From an uncultured Lachnospiraceae bacterium (GTDB taxonomy: Bacteria; Bacillota_A; Clostridia; Lachnospirales; Lachnospiraceae), in contig CADBNG010000169.1 of the NCBI GenBank assembly GCA_902795985.1, forward strand, positions 1-16,280: a stretch of 16,280 nucleotides of DNA, in the 5' to 3' direction. The notes under the pieces were generated by a model that was given only the letters and a program-made list of their open reading frames with translations, searched no databases and was not told the DNA's origin. Positions 8,282 to 14,850 of the stretch are shown in pieces. Within the stretch, counting starts at the first letter, position 1, and every line of letters begins with the position of its first letter. Made by a program: the position numbers and the translations under genes.

Positions 8282-9363
8282 CTCAGTTCTTTCCTTTCAA
8301 ATTCTTTCATAAACGCAACCAGGTCTTCCACGCCCTTCTTCGGCATCGCGTTGTAGATGCTGGCGCGCATTCCGCCGACGGTACGATGACCCTTGATATT
8401 TACAAACCCGTTCTGTTCCGCTTCCGCGACAAATTTTTTGTCAAGATCCGCATTGCCGGTAATGAAGGGAACGTTCATGATGGAACGGGAAGCCTTCTCA
8501 ACGGTGCCTTTGAAGAGTTCGCTGGAATCCAGATAATCATAAAGGATCGCGGCTTTCTCTTCATTCCGCTGCTTCATGACGGAAAGTCCGCCCATGGCCT
8601 TCAGCCATTTGAAGACCAGTCCGCAGATATAAATACTGTAGCAGTTCGGCGTGTTGTAAAGGGAACCGGCATCCGCCTGGGTCTTGAACTTGAGCATCAC
8701 GGGAGTTGCCGGATGCACGTCGTCCGTGATCAGGTCTTCGCGGATGATCATGATGACCAGTCCCGCCGGTCCGATATTCTTCTGGACGCCGCCATAGGCA
8801 ATGGCGTACTTCGTTACGTCAAACGGCTCGGAAAGGAAGCAGGAGGACATGTCCGCCACCAGGTCTTTTCCCTTCGTATTCGGCAGCTGTTTGTATTTCG
8901 TGCCGTAAATCGTATTGTTTTCGCAGATATATACATAATCCGCGTCCGGAGAAATATCCAGATCCGAGCAGTCCGGAATATAAGTGAAGGTTTTGTCCTC
9001 GGAGGATGCAATGGCGTTGGCCTGTCCGTAGCGCTGGGCTTCCTTCCAGGCTTTCTTTGCCCACTGGCCGGTAATGATATAATCCGCGACGCCGTGCTTC
9101 ATCAGATTCATGGGGATGGCTGAAAACTGATGGCTGCAGCTTCCGGTAAGGAACAGAACCTTATAGTTTTCGGGGATTCCCACGAGTTCACGAAGGTCGG
9201 CTTCCGCCGTATTCAGAATCTCCTCAAACACCTTGGATCGATGGCTCATTTCCATAACGGACTGTCCGCATCCTTTGTAATCAAAAAGATCCTGCTGTGC
9301 CTGAAGGATAACCTCCTCGGGAAGAATCGCCGGTCCTGCTGAAAAATTGTACACTCTGCTCAT
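8278..9363 (-). CDS. serC: Phosphoserine aminotransferase
   Basis: The 361-residue PLP enzyme converts 3-phosphohydroxypyruvate and glutamate to phosphoserine and 2-oxoglutarate, and can also act in pyridoxal phosphate synthesis. It opens with the family signature VYNFSAGPAILPEEV, followed by MEMSHRSKVFEEI. It has the phosphate-binding GSCSHQFSAIPMNL (74-87), W101, the DMSSCFLSEP strand (171-180), and the PLP lysine K195 in YGGVQKNIGPAG. Length is normal for the family. The start has AAGGAGG about 11 bases upstream. It is the first gene of a tightly packed unit that ends at 1199; a terminator lies 70 bases upstream, so a promoter must lie within or near 9364-9432, although I find no convincing one. 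No phosphoserine phosphatase gene is visible in the window. Confidence 0.96.
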   Translation of the reverse strand: MSRVYNFSAGPAILPEEVILQAQQDLFDYKGCGQSVMEMSHRSKVFEEILNTAEADLRELVGIPENYKVLFLTGSCSHQFSAIPMNLMKHGVADYIITGQWAKKAWKEAQRYGQANAIASSEDKTFTYIPDCSDLDISPDADYVYICENNTIYGTKYKQLPNTKGKDLVADMSSCFLSEPFDVTKYAIAYGGVQKNIGPAGLVIMIIREDLITDDVHPATPVMLKFKTQADAGSLYNTPNCYSIYICGLVFKWLKAMGGLSVMKQRNEEKAAILYDYLDSSELFKGTVEKASRSIMNVPFITGNADLDKKFVAEAEQNGFVNIKGHRTVGGMRASIYNAMPKKGVEDLVAFMKEFERKELR

Positions 9364-9417
9364 TACTGTTTACTGCCTCCTTACTTGTTGTATTGCCGTT
9401 GACGAACACGGCCTTAT

Positions 9418-9464
9418 GAATAATAAAACAGATAGCCTGTTGTGATTTACCTTTCACAACAGGC
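9418..9464 (-). terminator. Intrinsic terminator after yajC
   Basis: On the minus strand a perfect 12-base-pair stem (AGCCTGTTGTGA with TCACAACAGGCT, 9464-9433) has an 8-base loop and is followed by the T-rich tail ATCTGTTTTATTATT. It lies about 70 bases after the yajC stop and separates yajC from the serC unit. There is no T-tract on the plus side, so it acts for minus-strand transcripts. Confidence 0.75.
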
Positions 9465-9534
9465 TGAAATCGCAATGGTCTTTTCCGGAACGTCCAGACA
9501 GAAGGAGGACGGCCGGATCGATATGAATCGTTAT

Positions 9535-10032
9535 TTATTTGTCGGATTCCGCTCCGTCAACCGTATCTTTTACTGCCTCGGCGGCATCGGCAGCCGCTTC
9601 TGCTGCTTCTCCGGCGGCTTCCTGTACGGCATCAGCGGCATTCTCCGCAGTGTCGGCAGCCGCTTCCGCAGCATTGTCGACAATTTCTTCTGCCTTTTTG
9701 TTTTTCTTTTCCACTTTTTCAGGCTTCACGGGCTCGACAAATCCGCCGGGCTTCTCAACCTGGATGATCGCGGATTTCTTCATGGGAATACGGCAGTTCT
9801 TGTTGTTGCCGAATTCCACGATAACGTCATCGGCCGTAATCTCGATTACGACGCCATAGAAACCGCTGGATGTAAGGACTGCGTCGCCGACGTCCATGGC
9901 GGAAAGCATTTCCTGCATCCGTTTTCTCTCTTTACTCTGGGGACGGATCATCATGAAATACATCAATGCGATCATGGCGACCAGAATAATGATCATGGTA
10001 AAATTGCCGCTTCCGGCTGCTGCGAATATCAT
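9535..10032 (-). CDS. yajC: YajC, Sec translocase accessory subunit with an alanine/glutamate-rich tail
   Basis: The 165-residue protein has the YajC plan: a short exterior N-terminus, one membrane helix (about 11-29, FTMIIILVAMIALMYFMMI), then RPQSKERKRMQEMLSAMDVGDAV-type sequence (RPQ at 30-32) and a small beta domain ending near residue 92. YajC associates with SecDF in protein export. The core is normal, but about 70 extra residues follow: a Lys/Glu/Pro segment (93-120), then an almost pure Ala/Glu/Asp helix-like region (121-164) that falls into four 11-residue units. The start has AGGAGG at good spacing and a promoter with extended -10. It is followed by a terminator, so it is not in an operon with secD or secF here. 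Confidence 0.93.
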   Translation of the reverse strand: MIFAAAGSGNFTMIIILVAMIALMYFMMIRPQSKERKRMQEMLSAMDVGDAVLTSSGFYGVVIEITADDVIVEFGNNKNCRIPMKKSAIIQVEKPGGFVEPVKPEKVEKKNKKAEEIVDNAAEAAADTAENAADAVQEAAGEAAEAAADAAEAVKDTVDGAESDK

Positions 10033-10065
10033 AGTAAAACCTCCTCAGATTATCCGTTATGTGTT

Positions 10066-10094
10066 AGGATAGCACGTTAAAGTGTGATGTGCAA
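10066..10094 (-). promoter_or_regulatory. Promoter for yajC
   Basis: On the minus strand TTGCAC (10094-10089), a 17-base spacer and TATCCT (10071-10066) preceded by TGC form a sigma-A type promoter with extended -10. It lies about 34 bases before the yajC start and after the dipeptidase stop. Confidence 0.65.
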
Positions 10095-10151
10095 GCAAAT
10101 TATCCGGTCTTTTCGCCGCAGGGACTGCTGCATATCAAAAAAACTTCTTAT

Positions 10152-11522
10152 CTAACGGGCAAGCCGGTACATCGCGTGGGCATAGATCCGCGCATTCAGA
10201 ATCAGGTTTTCCCGTTCAATGCATTCATCCGGCTTATGCTCCCGGTCGGGATCTTCCGGAAAGACCGGTCCGAAAGCCACGATATTCGGCACGGATTTCG
10301 CATAGGTCCCCCCGCCGATGCAGAAGGCCTTTTCATCCCGTCCGGTCTGTTCATTATAGACGTCCAGCAGCGTCCGTACCAGCGTACTTTCCGGATCGAC
10401 GTACAGAGCCGGTTCATGCTTCTGGGACACCAGATGAAAGCCGTTTTCAGTAAACGCCTCATTAAAGGCCGGGGCGCAGTCTTCCAGACGGAAAGTAACC
10501 GGGTACCGGTAATTAATGCAGATTCCCATCCGCCCTTCATCGCCCCGGATGGTGCCAAGGTTCAGGGTCAGCCCGCCGGAAATAGGATCCCGGAGAGCGA
10601 TACCCAGGCCCGCCCCGTCCGTCTCGCTTCCGATCCGTTCGTCCAGGAAACGCAGCGTTTCCGAAAGCTCCGGAGAAAAAGGAATGTCACAAAGCGCGTG
10701 AATCAGAAGAGCCACGGCATTCACGCCCTTTTCCGGCGTGCTTCCGTGAGCGCTTACGCCCTCGGAACGGATTTTCATTCCGTATTCGGTAATTTCCGCG
10801 AAGACAGGGGCCTCATGGTTCCGGATAAACTCTTCCGCTGCGGCGCTGTTGCATTCAATTTCCGCGAATGCCTGTGCCGGTACAACATTAAACGCGGTTC
10901 CGCCGCTCATACGCCGGAGTTTCGGAGCTTCTGCCGACTGTGAATAATGCTTTTCCAGAGTGGCGATCACAATGCCCTTTTCTCCATGGATGACCGGATA
11001 GGAACCGTCCGGCGTAAAGCCGCAGACCGGTTTTTCTCCGCCATGTTCGAAATAATACTTCATGTCCGCGCTTCCGGTTTCCTCGCTCGTTCCGAAAAGG
11101 ATCCGGATCCTCTTATGGACCGGCAGTCCGGACTCCTTTAACGCGTTCAGCGCATACAGACAGGCAACGGCCGGTCCCTTGTCATCCACGGCGCCCCGGC
11201 CATAAATGCGTCCGCCCTCTTCCCTGCCTCCGAACGGGTCGAATGTCCAGCCGTCCCCTGCCGGAACGACATCCAGATGGGCAACAACGGCAATCTGCTC
11301 TCCTTTTCCGTATTCGCAATATCCGACCTGTCCGTCGAAATTGACGGTACGGAAACCCATTTTGTCCGCCCGTTCCAGCATGAATTCCAGAGCGTCAGCC
11401 ACGTCCCTGCCGTTCGGCGCTCCTTCTTCCGGTTCCTGAGCCACGCTGGGAATTCGCAGGAGTTCCTTCAGGGTTTCAACCATTTCTTCGGAATTACGGG
11501 AAATAATTTCGTTCAGTTTCAT
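10152..11522 (-). CDS. pepV: PepV-type (M20) metal-dependent dipeptidase
   Basis: The 456-residue protein belongs to the M20 peptidases and matches PepV/Sapep dipeptidases, which cleave dipeptides in the cytosol using two metal ions. The metal and catalytic residues are all present with the spacing I recall for Lactobacillus PepV: H82 and D84 (AHLDVVP), D114 (AVDDKGP), the Glu pair E147-E148 (GTSEETG), D172 (TPDGSYP) and H429 (REHKPDE). The insert typical of a lid domain lies roughly between residues 180 and 380. There is no signal peptide. The start has AGAGGA about 6 bases upstream and lies 23 bases after the stop of the rhomboid-like gene, so the two are probably co-transcribed with greA. 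Peptide specificity cannot be read from sequence. Confidence 0.93.
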   Translation of the reverse strand: MKLNEIISRNSEEMVETLKELLRIPSVAQEPEEGAPNGRDVADALEFMLERADKMGFRTVNFDGQVGYCEYGKGEQIAVVAHLDVVPAGDGWTFDPFGGREEGGRIYGRGAVDDKGPAVACLYALNALKESGLPVHKRIRILFGTSEETGSADMKYYFEHGGEKPVCGFTPDGSYPVIHGEKGIVIATLEKHYSQSAEAPKLRRMSGGTAFNVVPAQAFAEIECNSAAAEEFIRNHEAPVFAEITEYGMKIRSEGVSAHGSTPEKGVNAVALLIHALCDIPFSPELSETLRFLDERIGSETDGAGLGIALRDPISGGLTLNLGTIRGDEGRMGICINYRYPVTFRLEDCAPAFNEAFTENGFHLVSQKHEPALYVDPESTLVRTLLDVYNEQTGRDEKAFCIGGGTYAKSVPNIVAFGPVFPEDPDREHKPDECIERENLILNARIYAHAMYRLAR

Positions 11523-11545
11523 GATGATCCTCTGCTACAGCCTGC

Positions 11546-12391
11546 TCAGCTGTGCTGGTGTGTAAACAGGTGATTGCTGCAGTACTCTTTTCCGCCGCTG
11601 CATTTTGAGCAGTAGCGGAACTCCAGATCAGGATTATCCAGCTCGGTCTGCCCGCAGATTACGCACTTATGCATGGCCTTCCCCTTTTCCGGGGCTTTGG
11701 CCTGCGCGGGGCTGACGGCTTTCTTAAACTGCTTCTGAGCCGGGCTCTTCTTCCGCGGAGCGTAACGGAGAATGACCAGCGCGATGACCGACGCCATGGA
11801 ACAGATGATCTGGATCCGGATCTCCCAGTACGGAACCCGGATGATCTGGTAAATCAGATACGCCGCGTCAAACAGCGCAAGGTACTTGATTTTCAGCGGG
11901 ATGATGAAAAACAGAAGCATCTGCTGCTCGGGAAACGTCAGGGCAAACCCGAGGAATATGGAAAGGCTGACGTAATACGTCGTGAAAATGGTTCCTCCGG
12001 TCAGCTCAATAATCCGGGTGTTTCCGGCAAAATGGATGATAAAAGCCCCGACCACCGTGCAGAAAAGCCCGAAAAAGATGAACAGGTCATAAAAGAAATC
12101 GCCCCAGACCCGTTCCAGGACTCTGCCAAGCTGATAATAGACAATCAGCATGATAATGGTGAAAATGCCGATGGAGGAGGGAGGGGTCAGGACCCAGGTG
12201 AACAGACGCCAGATCTCTCCTGAAAGTATTCTTCCCGGCATCAGGGTCAGATAATAAATAATCCCGCCCCCGGAATAGGATCCGATAATTTCCAGCAGAT
12301 ATCCGACGATGTAAGCGGCAATGATGTATTTGGTCAGTCCGTGAATGGCGTACCGGCCGAATTTTTTCCGGAGTTTCAGTAAAAAACTCAT
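11546..12391 (-). CDS. Rhomboid-like membrane protein lacking catalytic residues, with C-terminal zinc ribbon
   Basis: The 281-residue protein has about six membrane segments (near 22-38, 74-87, 101-121, 130-152, 157-175, 193-209) and a soluble C-terminal tail. GEIWRLFTWVLTP (58-70) matches the GE-WR loop that marks rhomboids and derlins, and TFPEQQMLLFFIIPLKIKYL (152-171) resembles the later rhomboid helices. I see no GxSG serine motif and no catalytic histidine in a last helix, so proteolysis seems unlikely. After a Lys/Pro/Ala-rich linker (211-240) comes a metal-binding tail with C243, C246, C261 and C264 in two CxxC pairs, plus C271, H274, H278 and H280 at the end. The start has GAGGAA just upstream, 14 bases after the greA stop. 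Role unknown; by analogy to derlins and pseudo-rhomboids it could bind membrane proteins for quality control. Confidence 0.75.
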   Translation of the reverse strand: MSFLLKLRKKFGRYAIHGLTKYIIAAYIVGYLLEIIGSYSGGGIIYYLTLMPGRILSGEIWRLFTWVLTPPSSIGIFTIIMLIVYYQLGRVLERVWGDFFYDLFIFFGLFCTVVGAFIIHFAGNTRIIELTGGTIFTTYYVSLSIFLGFALTFPEQQMLLFFIIPLKIKYLALFDAAYLIYQIIRVPYWEIRIQIICSMASVIALVILRYAPRKKSPAQKQFKKAVSPAQAKAPEKGKAMHKCVICGQTELDNPDLEFRYCSKCSGGKEYCSNHLFTHQHS

Positions 12392-12405
12392 AATTTCCTC
12401 ATGGA

Positions 12406-12906
12406 TCAGAACTGTTTCAGGGTGTCCGTTTCTTCTTCGCCGACGTTTGTGATCTGCAGGATTTTCACAAAATAGCTGCCGCTTCCGGCGTAGATTTCCG
12501 CGCGGTCGCCTTCATGAAGTCCCATGAGGGCGGCGCCCAGCGGAGATTCCGGGGAAATCAGGCCCCTTCTGGAATCGCCGCGGATCGAGGTGACGATTTT
12601 GTACTCTTCGGTTTCTCCGTCATCCTCGAAAAATATCTTAACGCGCTTGTTCAGACCGACTTCACCCTCGGCGGATTCATCCTCGATAATCACGGCATGC
12701 TTCAGCATGTTCTCAAGATAGGTAATCCGGGATTCATTCTGGTTTTTCGCCTGTCTGGCTGCGTAATATTCAAAGTTCTCACTGAGGTCGCCGTGGGCAC
12801 GGGCTTCCTTTACCGCTTCGATCGCTTCCCTTCGGACGACCAGTTTGCGATGCTCAATTTCTTCTTCAATCTTTTTAACGTCACTGCGGGTTAATTTTTC
12901 ACTCAT
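12406..12906 (-). CDS. greA: Transcription elongation factor GreA
   Basis: The 166-residue protein rescues backtracked RNA polymerase by stimulating cleavage of the transcript's 3' end. The N-terminal coiled-coil hairpin (about 8-76) carries the tip ARAHGDLSENFEYYAAR (35-51), with the functional acidic residues D40 and E43. The usual Ala after SEN is Phe here. The C-terminal FKBP-like domain (about 84-158) includes SPLGAALMGLHEGD. Length is close to the family norm. The start is preceded by GGAG, and a 14-base perfect palindrome lies about 20 bases upstream. A strong hairpin upstream separates it from rplL, and it leads a unit with the rhomboid-like gene and the dipeptidase. Confidence 0.95.
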   Translation of the reverse strand: MSEKLTRSDVKKIEEEIEHRKLVVRREAIEAVKEARAHGDLSENFEYYAARQAKNQNESRITYLENMLKHAVIIEDESAEGEVGLNKRVKIFFEDDGETEEYKIVTSIRGDSRRGLISPESPLGAALMGLHEGDRAEIYAGSGSYFVKILQITNVGEEETDTLKQF

Positions 12907-12926
12907 AACAAAACTCCATATACTGC

Positions 12927-12940
12927 TTCAGAATTCTGAA
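12927..12940. promoter_or_regulatory. Perfect palindrome upstream of greA, possible operator
   Basis: TTCAGAATTCTGAA reads the same on both strands over 14 bases, about 20 bases before the greA start codon. It could be a repressor site or a small RNA hairpin in the leader. I find no convincing -35/-10 pair around it, so the role is open. Confidence 0.3.
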
Positions 12941-12974
12941 AGATGCATAAACCGGCCGCAAAAAATGCCGGCTG

Positions 12975-13008
12975 AATCAACAGACAGGGCGGCAAGAATG
13001 CCGCCCTG
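12975..13008 (-). terminator. Terminator after rplL
   Basis: On the minus strand a perfect 10-base-pair GC-rich stem (CAGGGCGGCA with TGCCGCCCTG, 13008-12985) encloses a TTCT loop, about 21 bases after the rplL stop. The tail TCTGTTGATT is moderately T-rich. The stem is strong and the position fits the end of the rplJL transcript. Confidence 0.7.
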
Positions 13009-13029
13009 CCGAGTTCGATCACATTGAAA

Positions 13030-13407
13030 TTACTTAAGCGTGATTTTCGCGCCTTCTGCTTCAACCTTCTCTTTGATCTCATCCGCTTCCGCTTTGGAAA
13101 CCGCTTCCTTGATGAGCTTCGGAGCTCCGTCAACCAGGTCCTTCGCCTCTTTCAGGCCGAGGCCGGTGATCTCACGGACAACCTTGATAACCTTAACCTT
13201 GTTCGGGCCAACCTCGGTCAGCTCAACGTCGAATTCGGTCTTCTCTTCTTCCGCGGCAGCTTCCGCCGGGCCGGCAGCAGCAACAACAACGCCTGCAGCG
13301 GCGGATACGCCGAACTCTTCCTCACAGGCCTTTACCAGTTCGTTCAGTTCCAGAACGGATAATTCTTTAATCGCTTCGATAAACTCAGCTGTGGTTAATT
13401 TCGCCAT
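13030..13407 (-). CDS. rplL: Ribosomal protein L7/L12 (bL12)
   Basis: The 125-residue acidic protein forms the multi-copy stalk of the large ribosomal subunit that recruits translation GTPases. It has the N-terminal dimerisation domain (about 1-33, [19 protein letters not shown]), the flexible Ala/Gly/Glu-rich hinge (34-55, [20 protein letters not shown]), and the globular C-terminal domain (56-125) with [20 protein letters not shown] and the final GAKITLK. It follows rplJ after 66 bases, with AAAGGA about 12 bases from its ATG. A small hairpin spans the rplJ stop. It is the last gene of its unit. Confidence 0.98.
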   Translation of the reverse strand: MAKLTTAEFIEAIKELSVLELNELVKACEEEFGVSAAAGVVVAAAGPAEAAAEEEKTEFDVELTEVGPNKVKVIKVVREITGLGLKEAKDLVDGAPKLIKEAVSKAEADEIKEKVEAEGAKITLK

Positions 13408-13459
13408 TGTTTTTAATTCCTTTCTTCTTATTTCAGGATGTTATTTTCTGAATTACGGT

Positions 13460-13479
13460 GAATGATCCGGTGATCATTC
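13460..13479 (-). other. Small hairpin spanning the rplJ stop codon
   Basis: GAATGATC, a 4-base gap, and GATCATTC form a perfect 8-base-pair inverted repeat that includes the rplJ TGA on the minus strand. No T-tract follows, so it is not an intrinsic terminator. It might stabilise or be a processing site for the rplL mRNA. Confidence 0.4.
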
Positions 13480-14001
13480 CGCGGGTGCTTCTTCCGCCTC
13501 TTCCGCCGGAGCCGGTTCGCCGTCTTTTTCGGCAATCTGGTTCAGGACGCGGGCAAGATTTGCGATGGGTGACTGCATGCTTCCAAGCAGGCGTGAAAGA
13601 AGGACTTCTCTTGTCGGGACATCCGCAAGCTTGATGATGCCTTCGGTATCATAGTAGCCGCCTTCCACGACGCCGGCGATGAGTTCGAGTTTCGGGTTCT
13701 TCTTGGCGAATGCCGCAAGTACGCGGGCCGGGGCGGTGGCATCATCTTTGGATACCGCAAGAGCGTTGGTGCCCTCAAGGTGCTTGCAGAGCTCTTCGCA
13801 GGGAGTTCCCTTGAACGCGAAGTTCATCATGGTGTTCTTGTAAACTTTGTACTGAATGCCTTCTGCGCGAAGGTTTCTTCTCAGCTCGGTGTCCTGCGCG
13901 ACGGTAAGACCGCTGTAGTTCACCAGAACGACGGAATCCGCATCAGAGATAACATTCGAAATCTCGTCTACAACAACCTGTTTCTGTTCTACTTTTGCCA
14001 T
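13474..14001 (-). CDS. rplJ: Ribosomal protein L10 (uL10)
   Basis: The 175-residue protein anchors the L7/L12 dimers to 23S rRNA and, by family knowledge, also represses its own operon by binding the leader RNA. It shows the family pattern: N-terminal helix with VVVDEISNVISDADSVVLVNYSGLT-like sequence (from residue 9), DTELRRNLRAEGIQYKVYKN (37-56), ALAVSKDD (80-87), and PTREVLLSRLLGSMQSP (129-145), followed by the long helix that binds L7/L12 and an acidic tail (EEAEEAPAE). The start has AGGAGG about 10 bases upstream. It is preceded by an L10 leader with attenuator and a near-consensus promoter. rplK and rplA, usual upstream neighbours, are absent here. Confidence 0.98.
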   Translation of the reverse strand: MAKVEQKQVVVDEISNVISDADSVVLVNYSGLTVAQDTELRRNLRAEGIQYKVYKNTMMNFAFKGTPCEELCKHLEGTNALAVSKDDATAPARVLAAFAKKNPKLELIAGVVEGGYYDTEGIIKLADVPTREVLLSRLLGSMQSPIANLARVLNQIAEKDGEPAPAEEAEEAPAE

Positions 14002-14043
14002 GAAACGTTTTCCTCCTGTTAGATTTGTTCACGCTTCAGCCGG

Positions 14044-14079
14044 AAAAGAAAAACCCCGTCTGCGCACAGACAGACAGGG
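14044..14079 (-). terminator. Attenuator terminator of the L10 leader
   Basis: On the minus strand CCCTGTCTG (14079-14071) pairs with CAGACGGGG (14062-14054): nine pairs with one T-G wobble and an 8-base loop. The tail TTTTTCTTTT (14053-14044) follows directly. It lies 42 bases before the rplJ start, a classic intrinsic terminator that can also end transcripts arriving from mtnA. Confidence 0.9.
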
Positions 14080-14162
14080 AATAACCTCTAATACTAGATC
14101 ATCCTCGGCAGGCGTTTATCTTCTTACGCCATTACGGCACCTGCTGTCTTCGGCGTGACATC
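14044..14162 (-). ncRNA. Ribosomal protein L10 leader (cis-regulatory RNA)
   Basis: The 5' leader of rplJ begins near 14162, as placed by the promoter. Its first half contains the conserved GCCGAAGACAGCAGGTGCC (near 14155-14137) and the later CGCCTGCCGAGG, which pair through GCAGGTG (14144-14138) and CGCCTGC (14114-14108), one wobble included. This matches the L10 leader of Firmicutes as I know it, where the L10-L12 complex binds and represses. The second half is an intrinsic terminator, so control is probably by transcription attenuation: L10 binding favours the terminator and shuts off rplJL. Confidence 0.9.
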
Positions 14163-14168
14163 TTTTGA

Positions 14169-14197
14169 ATATTAGCATCCGCGGACCATTATGTCAA
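14169..14197 (-). promoter_or_regulatory. Strong sigma-A promoter for rplJ-rplL
   Basis: On the minus strand a perfect -35 TTGACA (14197-14192), a 17-base spacer and -10 TAATAT (14174-14169) preceded by TGC. The -35 box begins 8 bases after the stop of the upstream Hsp70-like gene. This is the best promoter match in the window, as expected for a ribosomal protein unit. Confidence 0.92.
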
Positions 14198-14205
14198 GCA
14201 GCAAA

Positions 14206-14850
14206 TCACATTTTTTCCAGGATCTTACGGATAGATGTAATCTCCTCTCCCAGAACCCTGGAATCGATTTCGGAGAGGTTCCGCGCATCCGCTTTGCGGA
14301 TTCTTTTACGGATATCGGCGGCTTTCTCTTTCAGATAGGCATAATCTTCTTCCGACAGAGAAGCACGGTCCGACTTATTGATGGAACGCACAGTCATTTC
14401 GGCCGCTTTTGCACGGCTGATCAGACGGCAGCGGTCACGGAGAAGCGTTTCTTCCTCTTCCGCTTCCTGCGCGGATGAAAGAATCTGCGCAATCTTTTCC
14501 TCTCCGGGGATCCAGCTTTTCTGAATAACGCGGCTCTTCTTATGATGGCTTCCGTAATCGAAAGCTTCAAAAAGAATGGTTCCGTCCTCCGAAACTTCCA
14601 CCTTCACGGCGATCCGGGCGATATTTCCGACCGTCTTTTTTATGCCGCCAATGCGGAGGCGGACAATCCGTTCATTATCTTTGGCGGCAAAGCGTTCCCC
14701 GGCCACCAGTTCGATCATCACGGCGGAAGGAAGCGGTTTTCCCGCTGTGAAAATCCGAGTCTTGGAGGCCGGCAGGGCCGTTCCCCGTTCAATCATTTTA
14801 ACGGTCATTTTTTCATCCGTAACGACGGATAACGAAAGCGGCAGTTCCAT
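14206..14850 (-). CDS. Stand-alone Hsp70/DnaK substrate-binding domain with lid, no ATPase domain
   Basis: The 214-residue protein aligns, against E. coli DnaK recalled from memory, without gaps from MELPLSL (like DVTPLSL, where DnaK's linker ends) to EAFD at residue 98, a constant offset of 392. Shared elements are MIERGTALP (19-27), RIFTA (32-36), SAV.I (42-46, including the pocket valine V44, DnaK V436), GER (51-53), KDN (57-59), GGI (68-70) and SEDGTI (87-92). DnaK's arch residues M404 and A429 become D12 and G37, and latch R467 becomes G75. Residues 115-214 form a charged helical region like the lid. No nucleotide-binding domain lies upstream; mtnA is there instead, and its TAA overlaps this ATG (TAATG), with AAAGGAAG as ribosome binding site. 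It probably binds extended peptides or a partner protein; function is inferred. Confidence 0.82.
   Translation of the reverse strand: MELPLSLSVVTDEKMTVKMIERGTALPASKTRIFTAGKPLPSAVMIELVAGERFAAKDNERIVRLRIGGIKKTVGNIARIAVKVEVSEDGTILFEAFDYGSHHKKSRVIQKSWIPGEEKIAQILSSAQEAEEEETLLRDRCRLISRAKAAEMTVRSINKSDRASLSEEDYAYLKEKAADIRKRIRKADARNLSEIDSRVLGEEITSIRKILEKM

Noticed and set aside
7100..9123. Two plus-strand open frames (418 and 285 codons)
   Set aside because: They are antisense to serA and serC, which are certain. Such frames arise from the codon bias of the opposite strand.
9364..9432. T-box or other riboswitch before serC
   Set aside because: Only about 70 bases separate the yajC terminator from the serC start. 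There is no T-box sequence or antiterminator, and no clear -35/-10 pair.
10100..10151. Terminator after the dipeptidase gene
   Set aside because: A run of seven T follows the stop on the minus strand, but I find no stable stem directly before it. The later GCAG/CTGC pairing is short and has no T-tract.
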